From Hymenobacter mucosus (GTDB taxonomy: Bacteria > Bacteroidota > Bacteroidia > Cytophagales > Hymenobacteraceae): 64,000 bases of DNA. The notes below the pieces were generated by a model. It was not told the DNA's origin, searched no databases, and saw nothing but the letters and a program-made list of their open reading frames with translations. Within the stretch, counting starts at the first letter, position 1. Each line of letters opens with the position of its first letter. The position numbers and the translations under genes are program-made. The DNA is taken from contig NZ_FZNS01000005.1 of assembly GCF_900188255.1 (NCBI RefSeq), positions 248,001 through 312,000 of the forward strand, written 5' to 3'. Of the stretch, positions 44,085 to 53,302 are shown piece by piece.

Positions 44085-45631
44085 GAGGCAACGGCCGTTT
44101 CGGGCTGGGCAGCAGTAGCAGTAGCTACGGGGCGGTGGCCGCCCTTCGCCCACACTTGCAGCGCCTGCACGGCCCGGTTCCAGTTGTCGATACCTTCCTC
44201 AATACCTGCCCGATTGGCCTTGGGCTCAAACGAAGTATCGGACTGACCTAGGGCTTTAATTTCCTCCACACTCTCCCAATAGCCCACGGCCAAGCCTGCC
44301 AAGTAGGCTGCGCCTAAGGCCGTCGTTTCGGTGATGCGCGGACGGGTTACTTTCGTGTTTAGCACATCTGCCTGGAACTGCATGAGCATATCGTTGGAGG
44401 AAGCGCCGCCATCCACGCGCAGCTCCGCAATGGGTAGGCCCGAGTCGGCTTCCATTGCCTTTAGCACGTCCATGGTTTGGAAGGCAATAGCTTCTACCGC
44501 CGCCCGGGCAATGTGGGCCGACTTAGTAGCTCGGCTCATGCCAAAAATGACGCCTCGGGCGTAAGGGTCCCAGTAGGGCGCGCCCAGCCCGGCAAAGGCA
44601 GGCACGAAATACACACCATCGGTGCTGGTTACCTGGCGCGCTAGCTGTTCAACTTCCGCTGAGGTTTTGATAATGCCCAGGTTGTCGCGCAGCCACTGCA
44701 CCACGGCGCCCGCAATGAAAATACTACCCTCTAAGGCATACTGCACCTGCCCGTTTATCTTCCAAGCTACCGTCGTCAGTAGGTTGTTATGGGATACTTT
44801 CGGTTCCGAGTCGGTATTCATCAGCATAAAGCAGCCGGTGCCGTAGGTGCTTTTCACCATGCCCGGACTAGTGCAGAGCTGTCCAAAGAGGGCGGCCTGC
44901 TGGTCGCCGGCAATGCCCGCAATCGGGATTTTGGAAGCGAAGACGGTTGTTTTCGTTTCCCCATATACCTCGCTCGACTCCCGTACTTCGGGTAGCATAC
45001 TGCGCGGAATGTCGAATAACTGTAGTAGCTCTTCGTCCCACGCCAAGGAGTGAATGTTGAACAGCATGGTGCGCGATGCATTGGTGACATCGGTGATGTG
45101 CAGCTCGCCCTGGGTGAAGTTCCAAATCAGCCAGCTGTCCACTGTGCCAAAGGCTAGTTTACCTGCCTCGGCCTTTTTGCGCGCGCCTTTCACGTTGTCC
45201 AGAATCCACTTCACCTTGCTGGCCGAAAAGTAGGCATCTAGTAGCAAGCCCGTTTTCGAGCGGATTAAGTCTTCGTGGCCTTCTTCCCGCAGTTGGTCAC
45301 AGTATTCGGCTGTGCGGCGGTCCTGCCACACAATGGCGTTATAGACCGGCTTACCTGTTTTGCGGTTCCACACCACTACGGTTTCGCGCTGGTTGGTAAT
45401 ACCTAAGGCTGCAATGCTCTTCCCGTTTTGCCCCGCTTTCACCGTGGCTTCCGCCGCTACTCCCGCCTGGGTCGACCAAATTTCCAAAGGGTCGTGCTCT
45501 ACCCAGCCCGGCTTCGGGAAAATTTGAGTGAATTCTTTTTGTGCCTTTGACACGATGTGTCCTTTATGGTCAAACAGAATTGCGCGGGAGCTAGTCGTGC
45601 CTTGGTCGAGAGCAAGAATATACTGGGCCAT
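44081..45631 (-). CDS. glpK: Glycerol kinase
   Basis: Phosphorylates glycerol with ATP to sn-glycerol-3-phosphate; 516 residues. The start at 45631 gives the standard N-terminus [20 protein letters not shown] with the ATP-binding phosphate 1 loop; an open frame 20 codons longer is rejected. The FGGY family blocks are [21 protein letters not shown], the glycerol-contacting [19 protein letters not shown] (about residue 168), [12 protein letters not shown] (about residue 240) and [19 protein letters not shown] (about residue 405). The C-terminal 20 residues are Ala/Thr-rich and extend beyond the usual end. The promoter region holds one copy of the AAACGAAACAA motif. Confidence 0.95.
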   Translation of the reverse strand: MAQYILALDQGTTSSRAILFDHKGHIVSKAQKEFTQIFPKPGWVEHDPLEIWSTQAGVAAEATVKAGQNGKSIAALGITNQRETVVVWNRKTGKPVYNAIVWQDRRTAEYCDQLREEGHEDLIRSKTGLLLDAYFSASKVKWILDNVKGARKKAEAGKLAFGTVDSWLIWNFTQGELHITDVTNASRTMLFNIHSLAWDEELLQLFDIPRSMLPEVRESSEVYGETKTTVFASKIPIAGIAGDQQAALFGQLCTSPGMVKSTYGTGCFMLMNTDSEPKVSHNNLLTTVAWKINGQVQYALEGSIFIAGAVVQWLRDNLGIIKTSAEVEQLARQVTSTDGVYFVPAFAGLGAPYWDPYARGVIFGMSRATKSAHIARAAVEAIAFQTMDVLKAMEADSGLPIAELRVDGGASSNDMLMQFQADVLNTKVTRPRITETTALGAAYLAGLAVGYWESVEEIKALGQSDTSFEPKANRAGIEEGIDNWNRAVQALQVWAKGGHRPVATATAAQPETAVAS

Positions 45632-45668
45632 AGGAAGGGAAGTAAAGGTGGGAGGGAAGAACGAAAGA

Positions 45669-45679
45669 AAACGAAACAA
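45669..45679 (-). promoter_or_regulatory. Candidate DeoR-family operator upstream of glpK
   Basis: AAACGAAACAA on the + strand, identical to the copy upstream of glpD and to the complement of the copy upstream of the regulator gene. It is 37 bp before the glpK start; a related AACGAAAG lies just beside it (45660-45667). Operator function is inferred from repetition in the three promoter regions of the glycerol cluster. Confidence 0.55.
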
Positions 45680-45797
45680 GGGCGCTGCCACTGGTCACAA
45701 GTAACCTAGCAGCATCTTAGCTGAGGCAGAGTAGCAACTATATACTCTGCCTACTAGCCAGTGGCAGCCCGCTTTGCAAGAGAGCGGCGGTAGCAAC

Positions 45798-47420
45798 CTA
45801 TGCGGCTGCCGCTTTCACGGGTGCTGGCTGGGATTCTAGCAAGTAGTGCTGTGCTACGGCTGTAAAGGCCGCTACCTGTTGCTGTTCCCAGCGTTGGTCG
45901 TGGCCTAGTTCTTGGGCTAGAAGGGCGGCTACCTCCGGTGCCATACGGATGGCGGCGGGCGCATCAAGGAAAAGCACCCGGACGCGGCGGGCCAGCACAT
46001 CTTCCACCGTGCGCGCCATTTCGTAGCGGGCTGCCCACACTACCTCGGCCTTCAAAAATTCGAGAGACGCGTCAAGTTTCTGCCCTAGCTCGGGTTGCTG
46101 AACAATGAGTTGCTGCAGGGCCGGCTGGTCGGTGCCGTACACGTACAGGTGGTTGCTGTGGTCGGGGGTGGGTTGGGCGCCGTGAATGGGCATTTGGGCC
46201 GTGGTGCTCTTGGCAGCCGGTAGCTTACCCAGGGCAATAGCTTTATCTACGGTGTCCTGGCCCATGCGGCGGTAGGTAGTCCACTTACCCCCCGTGATGG
46301 TGATAAGTCCCGCCTCTGACACCAGAATTTTGTGGCTGCGGGAGATTTCCTTGGTTTTCTCCGAGCCGGCCTGCGGTGCGGCAAGAGGCCGCAACCCCGC
46401 GAAGATGCTGAGGGCGTCGCTGCGTTTGGGCGCCCGGGTTAAGTAGCGAGCAGCCGTGCGCAAGATGAAGTCGATTTCTTCCTCTAACGCCTGCGGCTCC
46501 TGGCTGTGCTCATTCAGGGGCGTATCGGTGGTGCCAAGCACCACGCGGTTGTGCCACGGCACGGCAAACAGTACCCGCCCGTCGTCGGTCTTGGGAATCA
46601 TGATGGCATCATCGCCAGGCAGGAAAGACTTGTCGAGCACGATGTGCACGCCTTGGCTAGGACGTACAAGCTTTTTGGTACCAGGCTTGTCCATTTGCAG
46701 AATGTCGTCTACAAAAATGCCGGTTGCATTCACCACGGCCTTGGCCGTTAGCTCGTAGGTAGTGCCGGTTTCCTGATCGGCGGCCATTACCCCCGAAATC
46801 TTGCCTTGGGTATCTTTCAGCAACCCGCGCACCTCAAAGTGGTTGAGCAGCGTGCCACCCCGCTCTACAGCAGTCTGGGCTAGGTTTACGGCTAGGCGGG
46901 CATCGTCAAACTGTCCATCGTGGTACAAAACGCCTCCTTTCAGGCCATCGGCTTTGATATTGCCCAGGCGCCGGAGGGTTTCCGTCTTACTAAGGTGTTT
47001 CGAGGCCCCTAAGCTGAGCTTGCCGGCCAGCAAGTCATACATGGTGAGGCCAATAGTATAGAAAGGGCCGCCCCACCATTCGTAATTAGGAATGATGAAA
47101 TCTTGGTTTTTCACTAGGTGAGGGGCATTTTTTAGCAGTAGCCCCCGCTCGTATAACGCCTCGCGCACCAGTGCTACGTCACCCTGAGCTAGGTAGCGGA
47201 CGCCCCCATGCACCAACTTAGTACTGCGGCTGCTAGTACCCTTGGCATAATCTACCTGTTCGAGGAGCAATGTTGAATAGCCACGACTAATGCCGTCTAG
47301 TGCGACACCCAGGCCAGTGGCCCCACCACCAATTACAATCAGGTCCCAGCTTTTTTGGTTGGTCAGCTGCTGTAAGAGAGCAGAGCGTTGGAAGCGGGTA
47401 GTTGTAGTATCGTTTCGCAT
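45798..47420 (-). CDS. glpD: FAD-dependent glycerol-3-phosphate dehydrogenase
   Basis: Oxidises sn-glycerol-3-phosphate to dihydroxyacetone phosphate and passes electrons to quinone at the inner membrane. The 540-residue protein carries the FAD loop VIGGGATGLGVALDGISRG (about residues 29-47), LLLEQVDYAKGTSSRSTKLVHGGVRYL (about residue 51), and later ATGIFVDDI (about residue 232), LGTTDTPL and GGKWTTYRRMG (about residue 395). The C-terminal cap domain contains AEVVWAARYEMARTVEDVL. It lies upstream of glpK on the same strand but with a 166-bp gap, so it is a separate unit. It is divergent from the regulator gene, with an operator-like motif 49 bp before its start. Confidence 0.95.
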   Translation of the reverse strand: MRNDTTTTRFQRSALLQQLTNQKSWDLIVIGGGATGLGVALDGISRGYSTLLLEQVDYAKGTSSRSTKLVHGGVRYLAQGDVALVREALYERGLLLKNAPHLVKNQDFIIPNYEWWGGPFYTIGLTMYDLLAGKLSLGASKHLSKTETLRRLGNIKADGLKGGVLYHDGQFDDARLAVNLAQTAVERGGTLLNHFEVRGLLKDTQGKISGVMAADQETGTTYELTAKAVVNATGIFVDDILQMDKPGTKKLVRPSQGVHIVLDKSFLPGDDAIMIPKTDDGRVLFAVPWHNRVVLGTTDTPLNEHSQEPQALEEEIDFILRTAARYLTRAPKRSDALSIFAGLRPLAAPQAGSEKTKEISRSHKILVSEAGLITITGGKWTTYRRMGQDTVDKAIALGKLPAAKSTTAQMPIHGAQPTPDHSNHLYVYGTDQPALQQLIVQQPELGQKLDASLEFLKAEVVWAARYEMARTVEDVLARRVRVLFLDAPAAIRMAPEVAALLAQELGHDQRWEQQQVAAFTAVAQHYLLESQPAPVKAAAA

Positions 47421-47468
47421 GGCTTTGTCAAACGGTGTGATTTCGTGCTATGGTGTATAAAGATAAGT

Positions 47469-47479
47469 AAACGAAACAA
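47469..47479 (-). promoter_or_regulatory. Candidate operator upstream of glpD
   Basis: AAACGAAACAA on the + strand (TTGTTTCGTTT in the glpD direction). In that direction the sequence continues ACTTATCTTTATAC, where TATCTTTA is one base off the -7 consensus, so the motif would lie over the -33 region, a position suited to repression. Confidence 0.6.
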
Positions 47480-47577
47480 AAGGAAACAAGTTTCAAGTCT
47501 GCTACTAATCAAAGGCTTTCTTATTATGTTGTTTGTAAATCGGTGTGTTGAGATAATAGGAGGCGATTTTGTAAGCT

Positions 47578-47588
47578 TTGTTTCGTTT
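47578..47588 (+). promoter_or_regulatory. Candidate operator, first copy upstream of the DeoR regulator
   Basis: TTGTTTCGTTT, the exact complement of the glpD and glpK copies, about 85 bp before the regulator start. It may serve autoregulation. Confidence 0.55.
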
Positions 47589-47612
47589 TGTGTAGCTTTT
47601 GCTTTCGCAATA

Positions 47613-47623
47613 CGTTTCGTTTC
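47613..47623 (+). promoter_or_regulatory. Candidate operator, second copy upstream of the DeoR regulator
   Basis: CGTTTCGTTTC shares the nine-base core GTTTCGTTT with the copy 35 bp upstream. Spacing between cores is close to three helical turns (34-35 bp), suiting binding to one DNA face. Confidence 0.5.
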
Positions 47624-47659
47624 TGCAGGATGGAAGCTAGCAACTCTCATCAAACCGGA

Positions 47660-47667
47660 TACTTTTG
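47660..47667 (+). promoter_or_regulatory. Candidate -7 box (TACTTTTG) directly before the regulator start
   Basis: TACTTTTG matches TAnnTTTG and ends five bases before the ATG at 47673. If used, the transcript would start at or near the start codon, giving a leaderless message. No -33 TTTG at the normal distance was found. Confidence 0.4.
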
Positions 47668-47672
47668 CCTGA

Positions 47673-48437
47673 ATGAATCCAAGTGTAAAAAGACACCAGC
47701 TAATTTTGCAGCAGTTGCAGGAGCATAAACACGTGGAGGTGCCCGACTTGTGTGAGGCGCTAAATGTGTCGGCCGTAACGATTCGGAAAGATTTGAAACT
47801 GCTGGAGGAAAAAGGGCTGCTATTTCGTACTCACGGCGGGGCTGCGCTGGAGAATCCCTACATCAAAGACCGACCAGTAAACGAGAAGGAGCAGCTGTTT
47901 GCGGAAGAAAAAGCAGCCATTGGGGCTGCCGCCGCTAGGCTGGTGGGAGCACAGGAGGCTATTATTATGGCTTCGGGTACTTCCATGCTGGCCCTTGCGC
48001 GGGCACTGCCCCCCAACCAGCCCCTCACCGTTATTACCTCCGCCCTCAACGTGGGGATGGAATTGCTGCGTCACCCTCAGATTGAGGTAATGCAACTAGG
48101 CGGCTACCTGCGGCATAGCTCTTCCTCCGTTACTGGGCCCTACGCCGAGCAAGTGCTGGCCGATATCTCCTGCAGCAAGCTGTTTTTGGGCGTCGATGGC
48201 ATCGACTTAGATTTTGGTCTTACCACTACCAACATCGGTGAGGCGCACCTCAACCAAGCTATGTTGCGCGCCGCCCAAGAAACCATTGTGCTGGCCGATT
48301 CCTCGAAGTTCGGCAAGCGTGGTTTCGGTCGTATTTGTGGCCTCGACCAAGTTCACCGCATCATTACCGATGCCGGTATCTCGGCGCAGGATGTCAGGAA
48401 GCTGGAAGAGCAAGGCATTGCCCTGACGGTGGTATAG
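47673..48437 (+). CDS. glpR: DeoR-family transcriptional regulator, probable glycerol repressor
   Basis: DNA-binding repressor of 254 residues. The N-terminal winged helix-turn-helix (about residues 5-57) shows VEVPDLCEALNVSAVTIRKDL and then the DeoR signature KGLLFRTHGGA. The C-terminal sugar-phosphate sensor (DeoRC) domain has IIMASGTSMLALARAL (about residue 96), a GVDGIDLDFGLTTTN block and VLADSSKFGKRGF (about residue 208), as in GlpR. It is divergent from glpD, and glycerol-3-phosphate would be the expected inducer (family knowledge). Motif copies near glpD, glpK and its own gene support local control. Another DeoR ligand cannot be ruled out. Confidence 0.85.
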   Translation: MNPSVKRHQLILQQLQEHKHVEVPDLCEALNVSAVTIRKDLKLLEEKGLLFRTHGGAALENPYIKDRPVNEKEQLFAEEKAAIGAAAARLVGAQEAIIMASGTSMLALARALPPNQPLTVITSALNVGMELLRHPQIEVMQLGGYLRHSSSSVTGPYAEQVLADISCSKLFLGVDGIDLDFGLTTTNIGEAHLNQAMLRAAQETIVLADSSKFGKRGFGRICGLDQVHRIITDAGISAQDVRKLEEQGIALTVV

Positions 48438-48515
48438 AAGTTTCACACGTACTGTTCACTACGAAAGAAGTATTGCTGCCAGCCTGCTTCCGGGGCTATC
48501 TAACGCACGTATGCT

Positions 48516-49466
48516 ATGCGCACATTTCTGTTTGCTGTTCTCCTGAGTTTCTTCCAGGCGCCAACTACTGAAGTAACCGCGCCCGCCTTCACTGTGGTGC
48601 CGCTTGGGGTGAAAGGGGGGCTGGATGAAAGCAACCTCTCCGCCTATTTAGTAGCTCCGACGGGAAGCAGTGCCTACGTGTGCCTTGACGCGGGCACCGT
48701 GTACAGTGGGGTAGTAAAAGCCGTTGCCAACAAGGCCTTGGTGGGCCCAGCCGCCGCCGTGATACGTACCCATGTCAAAGGCTACCTGATTTCTCATCCT
48801 CACCTCGACCACGTAGCCGGCTTGCTGCTCAACGCCACCGACGATACGTCTAAAACCCTGTACGGGCTGCCCAGTTGCCTTGCTACCGTGCAGAACGACT
48901 ATTTCAACTGGCGCGCCTGGCCCAACTTTGGGAGCAGCGGTGCCGCGCCAAATTTGCGAAAGTACCAGTTGCGTGAACTAGTGCCCCAGCAGGAAACCCC
49001 GCTCGAAAACACCGGCTTAAGCGTGCAGGCCTTTGCTCTCAGCCACGGGAAACCCTACCAAAGCACGGCTTTCCTTGTGCGCAGCCAACGCAGCTACCTG
49101 CTCTACCTCGGCGACACTGGCGCCGACGCGGTGGAGCAAAGTGCAAACCTGCGTACCCTCTGGCAGGCTGTTCGGCCGCTGGTGCAGGCTCATCAGCTCA
49201 AGGCCATTTTTATAGAGGCCTCCTACAGCAATGCCCAGCCCGAAAAGCAGTTGTTTGGTCACCTTACCCCAGCACTGGTAATGCAGGAACTAGGTGTGCT
49301 GGGGGAACTGACGGGGGTAGCCGCCCTGCGGGGGATGCCCGTTGTCATTACCCACATCAAACCCACTGCGGGCAACGAGGAAGTTATTCGCCAGCAACTA
49401 GCGCAGGCCAATAAGCTGCAAGTGAAACTCGTGTTTCCGGAGCAAGGGCAACAGCTGACATTCTAG
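48516..49466 (+). CDS. Exported class II 3',5'-cyclic-nucleotide phosphodiesterase
   Basis: Metallo-beta-lactamase-fold hydrolase of 316 residues. The class II PDE signature is present as SHPHLDHVAGLLL (about residue 93), with further ligands in ALSHGKPYQS (about residue 175), YLGDTGADAVE (about residue 198), and VITHIKP (about residue 285). The N-terminus MRTFLFAVLLSFFQAP is a signal peptide, so the enzyme acts in the periplasm or outside, like CpdP of Aliivibrio. It may scavenge cAMP (inference). In the same reading frame, 22 sense codons follow the TAG before the next stop (see the finding). Confidence 0.87.
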   Translation: MRTFLFAVLLSFFQAPTTEVTAPAFTVVPLGVKGGLDESNLSAYLVAPTGSSAYVCLDAGTVYSGVVKAVANKALVGPAAAVIRTHVKGYLISHPHLDHVAGLLLNATDDTSKTLYGLPSCLATVQNDYFNWRAWPNFGSSGAAPNLRKYQLRELVPQQETPLENTGLSVQAFALSHGKPYQSTAFLVRSQRSYLLYLGDTGADAVEQSANLRTLWQAVRPLVQAHQLKAIFIEASYSNAQPEKQLFGHLTPALVMQELGVLGELTGVAALRGMPVVITHIKPTAGNEEVIRQQLAQANKLQVKLVFPEQGQQLTF

Positions 49467-49592
49467 AATCGGGCGCTGCAAGCGGCAATGGACGAATATG
49501 CGCTAACCCAGAACTACAACCGGGCAACGGCGACCTAGTAGCTGTGGAGGGGGGCGGCGTAACTTACAGCTGCATTTGCTGCCCCCCTTTCC

Positions 49593-51695
49593 ATGAAAAT
49601 AGCTGCTCTTCTTCTCGTGTCTGCTGGCTTGAGCGTGCCAGCACTGGCCCAAACCATTCATTCACCCGGCAACAAGCTCACCCTGAGCTTCCAACTTAGC
49701 CCTAGCGGCGAACCAACCTACCAGCTGCATTTTGGCGCGAAGACGGTTGTCAACACCAGCAAGCTAGGCCTGCTGCTCCAGAACCAGCCGGGTCTTGACC
49801 AAGGGTTTCAGGTAGCACGCATCGACTCCACGGTACACGATGCTACCTGGCAGCCAGTATGGGGCGAGGTAAAAAACATCCGCAACCACTACAAAGAACT
49901 GGCCGTGACCCTGGCCCAGCCCGCCGCGAATGGGCACCGCATGGTACTTCGGTTCCGGCTGTTCGATGATGGCGTAGGCTTCCGGTACGAGGTGCCCCAG
50001 CAGCCAGGGCTCACGTACTTTGTGGTGCAAGACGAAAAGACGGAATTCAACCTGCCGGCCAACCACAAAGCTTTTTGGATTCCCGGCGACTATGACTCCA
50101 ACGAATACGCCTATACTACCTCCCGCCTGAGTGAGGTGAACACCACGCCTATTAAGGCCATTGAGAAAAAGGCGGCGCCTACGCGCATCCAAACCCCGCT
50201 CATGCTCAAGTCCGACGACGGGCTTTACGTGAACATCCACGAAGCGGCACTCGTCAACTACTCGGCCATGATGCTGAACGTGGACACCAAAACCTTCGGC
50301 CTCACCAGCCAGTTGGTGCCCGATGCTACAGGTACGGGGGCCAAGGCCTACTTGCAGGCCCCGGAGCACACGCCCTGGCGCACCATTGTGGTAAGCAACA
50401 AAGCTCCGGAAGTGCTAGCCTCTAAGCTTATTCTTAACCTGAATGAGCCCAGCAAAGTAACCGATACCGGCTGGATTAAGCCCCAGAAATTTGTGGGCGT
50501 GTGGTGGGAGATGCAGGTAAGCAAGGCCTCCTGGAATTACTCCGACACTACCAACATCAAACTGGCCGGTACTGAGTGGAACAAGCTGAAGCCCAACGGC
50601 CGCCACGGGGCTACTACCGCCAACGTGAAGCGCTACATCGACTTTGCCGCCGCCCATCATATTCCGGGGGTGCTGGTAGAAGGCTGGAACGTAGGCTGGG
50701 AGGACTGGGTAGGGAACTGGAAAGAAGAAGTGTTCGATTTTGTAACGCCCTACCCAGATTTTGACGTGAACGAACTGCAGCGTTATGCAGCCAGCAAGGG
50801 TGTCAACATCATCATGCACCACGAAACCAGCGGCTCCGTCACGAACTACGAGCGCCGCCAGGATGCTGCCTACCGCTTCATGAATGAGCACGGCTATACT
50901 TCCGTGAAGACTGGCTACGTAGGCCGCATCATTCCACGCGGGGAGCACCACGATGGGCAGTGGATGGTAAACCACTACGTGCGTACGGCGCAGAAAACCG
51001 CCGACAGCCACATTATGGTTGATATGCACGAGCCCGTGCGCCCTACGGGTCTGCACCGCACGTATCCTAACTGGTTAGCCTGCGAAGCTGCCCGCGGCAA
51101 CGAGTTCAATGCCTTCAGTGAAGGCAACCTGCCCGAGCACGAAACCATTCTCCCCTTCACCCGCCTGATGGGCGGGCCTATGGACTACACACCCGGCATT
51201 TTTAAGCTGCAGGGCTACGCTGCCTCCGCCCCGCAACGCCAGGTGCACACCACGCTTGCCAAGCAACTAGCCTTGTACGTAACCATGTACAGCCCCCTGC
51301 AAATGGCGGCCGACTTGCCCGAGAACTACAACGAACACCTTGATGCCTTCCGCTTTATTGAGGATGTACCGGTGGATTGGGACGACACGCGCATTGTGGC
51401 CGCCGAACCCGGCGACTACCTAACCATTGCCCGGCAGGCCAAAGGCAAGAACGAGTGGTATGTGGGGAGCATCACCGACGAAAAGGCCCGTACCCAAACG
51501 GTAAAGCTCGATTTCCTGACGCCCGGTACCACCTACGAGGCTACCATTTACGCCGATGGCAAAGGAGCCTCCTGGGATAAGAACCCCACGGCCTACCAAA
51601 TCCGCAAGCAAAAGGTAAACAGCAAAACCACACTGAAGCTACAGCTAGCAGCCGGTGGTGGCGCCGCCGTGAGCATTAAGCCAGCCGGAAAGTAA
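49593..51695 (+). CDS. GH97 family glycoside hydrolase, inverting alpha-glucosidase type (SusB-like)
   Basis: Periplasmic enzyme of 700 residues with signal peptide MKIAALLLVSAGLSVPALAQ. The N-terminal beta-super-sandwich is followed by the (beta/alpha)8 barrel, about residues 300-590, and a C-terminal beta domain. In VDMHEPVRPTG the Glu480 sits where inverting GH97 enzymes (SusB) have a catalytic base; retaining galactosidases of the family have another residue there and use an Asp nucleophile. NEFNAFSEGNLPEHE and LMGGPMDYTPGIF are family blocks around the second acidic site (about residues 505-535). The likely substrates are alpha-linked gluco-oligosaccharides. A GH13 gene lies next, so the two form a starch or glycogen degradation pair. 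Confidence 0.93.
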   Translation: MKIAALLLVSAGLSVPALAQTIHSPGNKLTLSFQLSPSGEPTYQLHFGAKTVVNTSKLGLLLQNQPGLDQGFQVARIDSTVHDATWQPVWGEVKNIRNHYKELAVTLAQPAANGHRMVLRFRLFDDGVGFRYEVPQQPGLTYFVVQDEKTEFNLPANHKAFWIPGDYDSNEYAYTTSRLSEVNTTPIKAIEKKAAPTRIQTPLMLKSDDGLYVNIHEAALVNYSAMMLNVDTKTFGLTSQLVPDATGTGAKAYLQAPEHTPWRTIVVSNKAPEVLASKLILNLNEPSKVTDTGWIKPQKFVGVWWEMQVSKASWNYSDTTNIKLAGTEWNKLKPNGRHGATTANVKRYIDFAAAHHIPGVLVEGWNVGWEDWVGNWKEEVFDFVTPYPDFDVNELQRYAASKGVNIIMHHETSGSVTNYERRQDAAYRFMNEHGYTSVKTGYVGRIIPRGEHHDGQWMVNHYVRTAQKTADSHIMVDMHEPVRPTGLHRTYPNWLACEAARGNEFNAFSEGNLPEHETILPFTRLMGGPMDYTPGIFKLQGYAASAPQRQVHTTLAKQLALYVTMYSPLQMAADLPENYNEHLDAFRFIEDVPVDWDDTRIVAAEPGDYLTIARQAKGKNEWYVGSITDEKARTQTVKLDFLTPGTTYEATIYADGKGASWDKNPTAYQIRKQKVNSKTTLKLQLAAGGGAAVSIKPAGK

Positions 51696-51816
51696 CCAGC
51701 TAAGTACTAATGCACTCCAGGCTAGTTGCAGAAACTGCATCAGCCCGTTTTAAATAAAGAAGTAAAAGTGGGCGCTAAGTAAGGCGCCCATGATATATAC
51801 CTCATAGCTCCACAGA

Positions 51817-53211
51817 ATGTCTTTCCTTAAACTAGCTATTCAGCATAGCTTGGCCCTTACTATTGCAGCAGTTGGCACGCTAGCTGGCTGTAAAAAAGAT
51901 AACACGAATACTACCTCCGTTAAGCCCACACAGCCTACGATAGAGCAGTACGGAACTCCATTTGCGGGCGTGCCCAACCGCGAGGATGTAGTATTGTACC
52001 AAGTAAACATGCGGGCCTTTAGCCAAGCCGGCAACTTTGCGGGTGTAACAGCGCGCTTAGACTCTATCCGGGCACTAGGGGTGAATGTGATTTACTTGAT
52101 GCCCATTTACCCAGTAGGCGCGGAAAAGTCGGTGAATTCTCCGTACGCCGTGAAGGACTACTCGGCTGTTAATCCGGAGTTCGGCACCTTAGCTGACTTG
52201 CGGACGCTCGTAGATGCGGCCCACGCCCGTGGTTTGAGTGTTATGCTGGATTGGGTTGCCAACCACACCAGCTGGGACAACGCCTGGGTCAAAACGCATC
52301 CCGACTGGTATTTGCGGAATGCTGCTGGCGTTATTCAAAACCCACCTAATACCAACTATACCGACGTTGCCCAGCTGAACTTCAATAATTCGGCTATGCG
52401 CCTGGCTATGATTGCGGCTATGAAATCGTGGGTATACACGGCCAATATAGATGGCTTCCGGTGCGACTATGCCGATACGCAGCCCTCGGACTTCTGGAAG
52501 CAGGCAGTAGATACGCTACGCAACGTGAAGACCCATAAGCTGCTATTGCTGGCGGAAGGCACGCGTGGCAACCACTTTGGGGAGGGATTCGACTATACAT
52601 TCGGGTTCAACTTCTACGGCGGCTTTTGGGACGTATACCGGCGAGGTGCTGCAGCCACTACCTTCGACGCGCTGAATGCTAGCGAGTATGCGGGCGCTAC
52701 GGGCACCCAGCAAGTAGTCCGGTACATCACCAACCACGACGTTAATGGCTCCGATGGAACACCCGTAGCGCTGTTTGGTGGCGAAGCCGGAGCAATGTCA
52801 GCCTTTGTTATTGCTTCTTGCTACAAAGGAGTGCCCATGATTTATAACGGTCAGGAGGCTGGTATGACTACGGCCATTACCTTTCCCTTTACTACTGTGA
52901 AAGTGGCCTGGGGTGCACATCCTGGCGTAACCCGCGCCTATAAGCAGTTGCTGGCCGCTCGTGCAAGCAGTGCTGCTCTGCGGCACGGAACGCCCACCGC
53001 GTACAGCACTACCGACGTATGCGCCTTTACCAAAACGGCCGGTAACGAGCAGGTGCTGGTGCTCGTGAACGTGCGTAATCGCACAGCTCAATATTCTGTA
53101 CCCGCGGCGTTGGCCAACACTACCTGGACTGATGCGTTGCAAGGGGGCGCAGTAGCGGTAGGTACTCAGGTAGCATTGCCAGCGTATGGCTACCGAATAC
53201 TGAAGAAGTAA
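51817..53211 (+). CDS. GH13 alpha-amylase-family lipoprotein
   Basis: Lipid-anchored alpha-glucan hydrolase of 464 residues. The signal peptide ends in a lipobox, TLAGC, with Cys at residue 25, followed by a Thr/Asn-rich linker. Catalytic residues of the barrel are the nucleophile Asp217 in DGFRCDYAD, the acid/base Glu247 in LLAEGTRG and Asp308 in YITNHDVNGSDG; the early SPYAVKDYSAVNPEFG and VMLDWVANHTSWD blocks are GH13 regions. The location after a GH97 gene suggests that polymer is cut here at the surface and the fragments finished by GH97. No SusC/SusD transporter is in the window. Exact specificity is unknown. Confidence 0.92.
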   Translation: MSFLKLAIQHSLALTIAAVGTLAGCKKDNTNTTSVKPTQPTIEQYGTPFAGVPNREDVVLYQVNMRAFSQAGNFAGVTARLDSIRALGVNVIYLMPIYPVGAEKSVNSPYAVKDYSAVNPEFGTLADLRTLVDAAHARGLSVMLDWVANHTSWDNAWVKTHPDWYLRNAAGVIQNPPNTNYTDVAQLNFNNSAMRLAMIAAMKSWVYTANIDGFRCDYADTQPSDFWKQAVDTLRNVKTHKLLLLAEGTRGNHFGEGFDYTFGFNFYGGFWDVYRRGAAATTFDALNASEYAGATGTQQVVRYITNHDVNGSDGTPVALFGGEAGAMSAFVIASCYKGVPMIYNGQEAGMTTAITFPFTTVKVAWGAHPGVTRAYKQLLAARASSAALRHGTPTAYSTTDVCAFTKTAGNEQVLVLVNVRNRTAQYSVPAALANTTWTDALQGGAVAVGTQVALPAYGYRILKK

Positions 53212-53245
53212 GAGCTAGCTACACGAGCCTTCGTTCTACTATACG

Positions 53246-53285
53246 AAACAACAGCCCCGACCGCAAGGCCGGGGCTGTTGTTTTC
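53246..53285. terminator. Bidirectional terminator between GH13 and the S45 acylase gene
   Basis: AAACAACAGCCCCGACC (53246-53262) pairs with GGCCGGGGCTGTTGTTT (53267-53283) with one mismatch and a GCAA tetraloop. T-rich on the + strand and A-rich before it, so usable by both converging genes. Confidence 0.85.
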
Positions 53286-53302
53286 TAGCCACGTATAGGC
53301 TA

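Noticed and set aside
50415..51056. Reverse-strand open frame (213 codons) opposite the GH97 gene
   Set aside because: Covers the conserved GH97 catalytic region on the other strand; no motif of its own.
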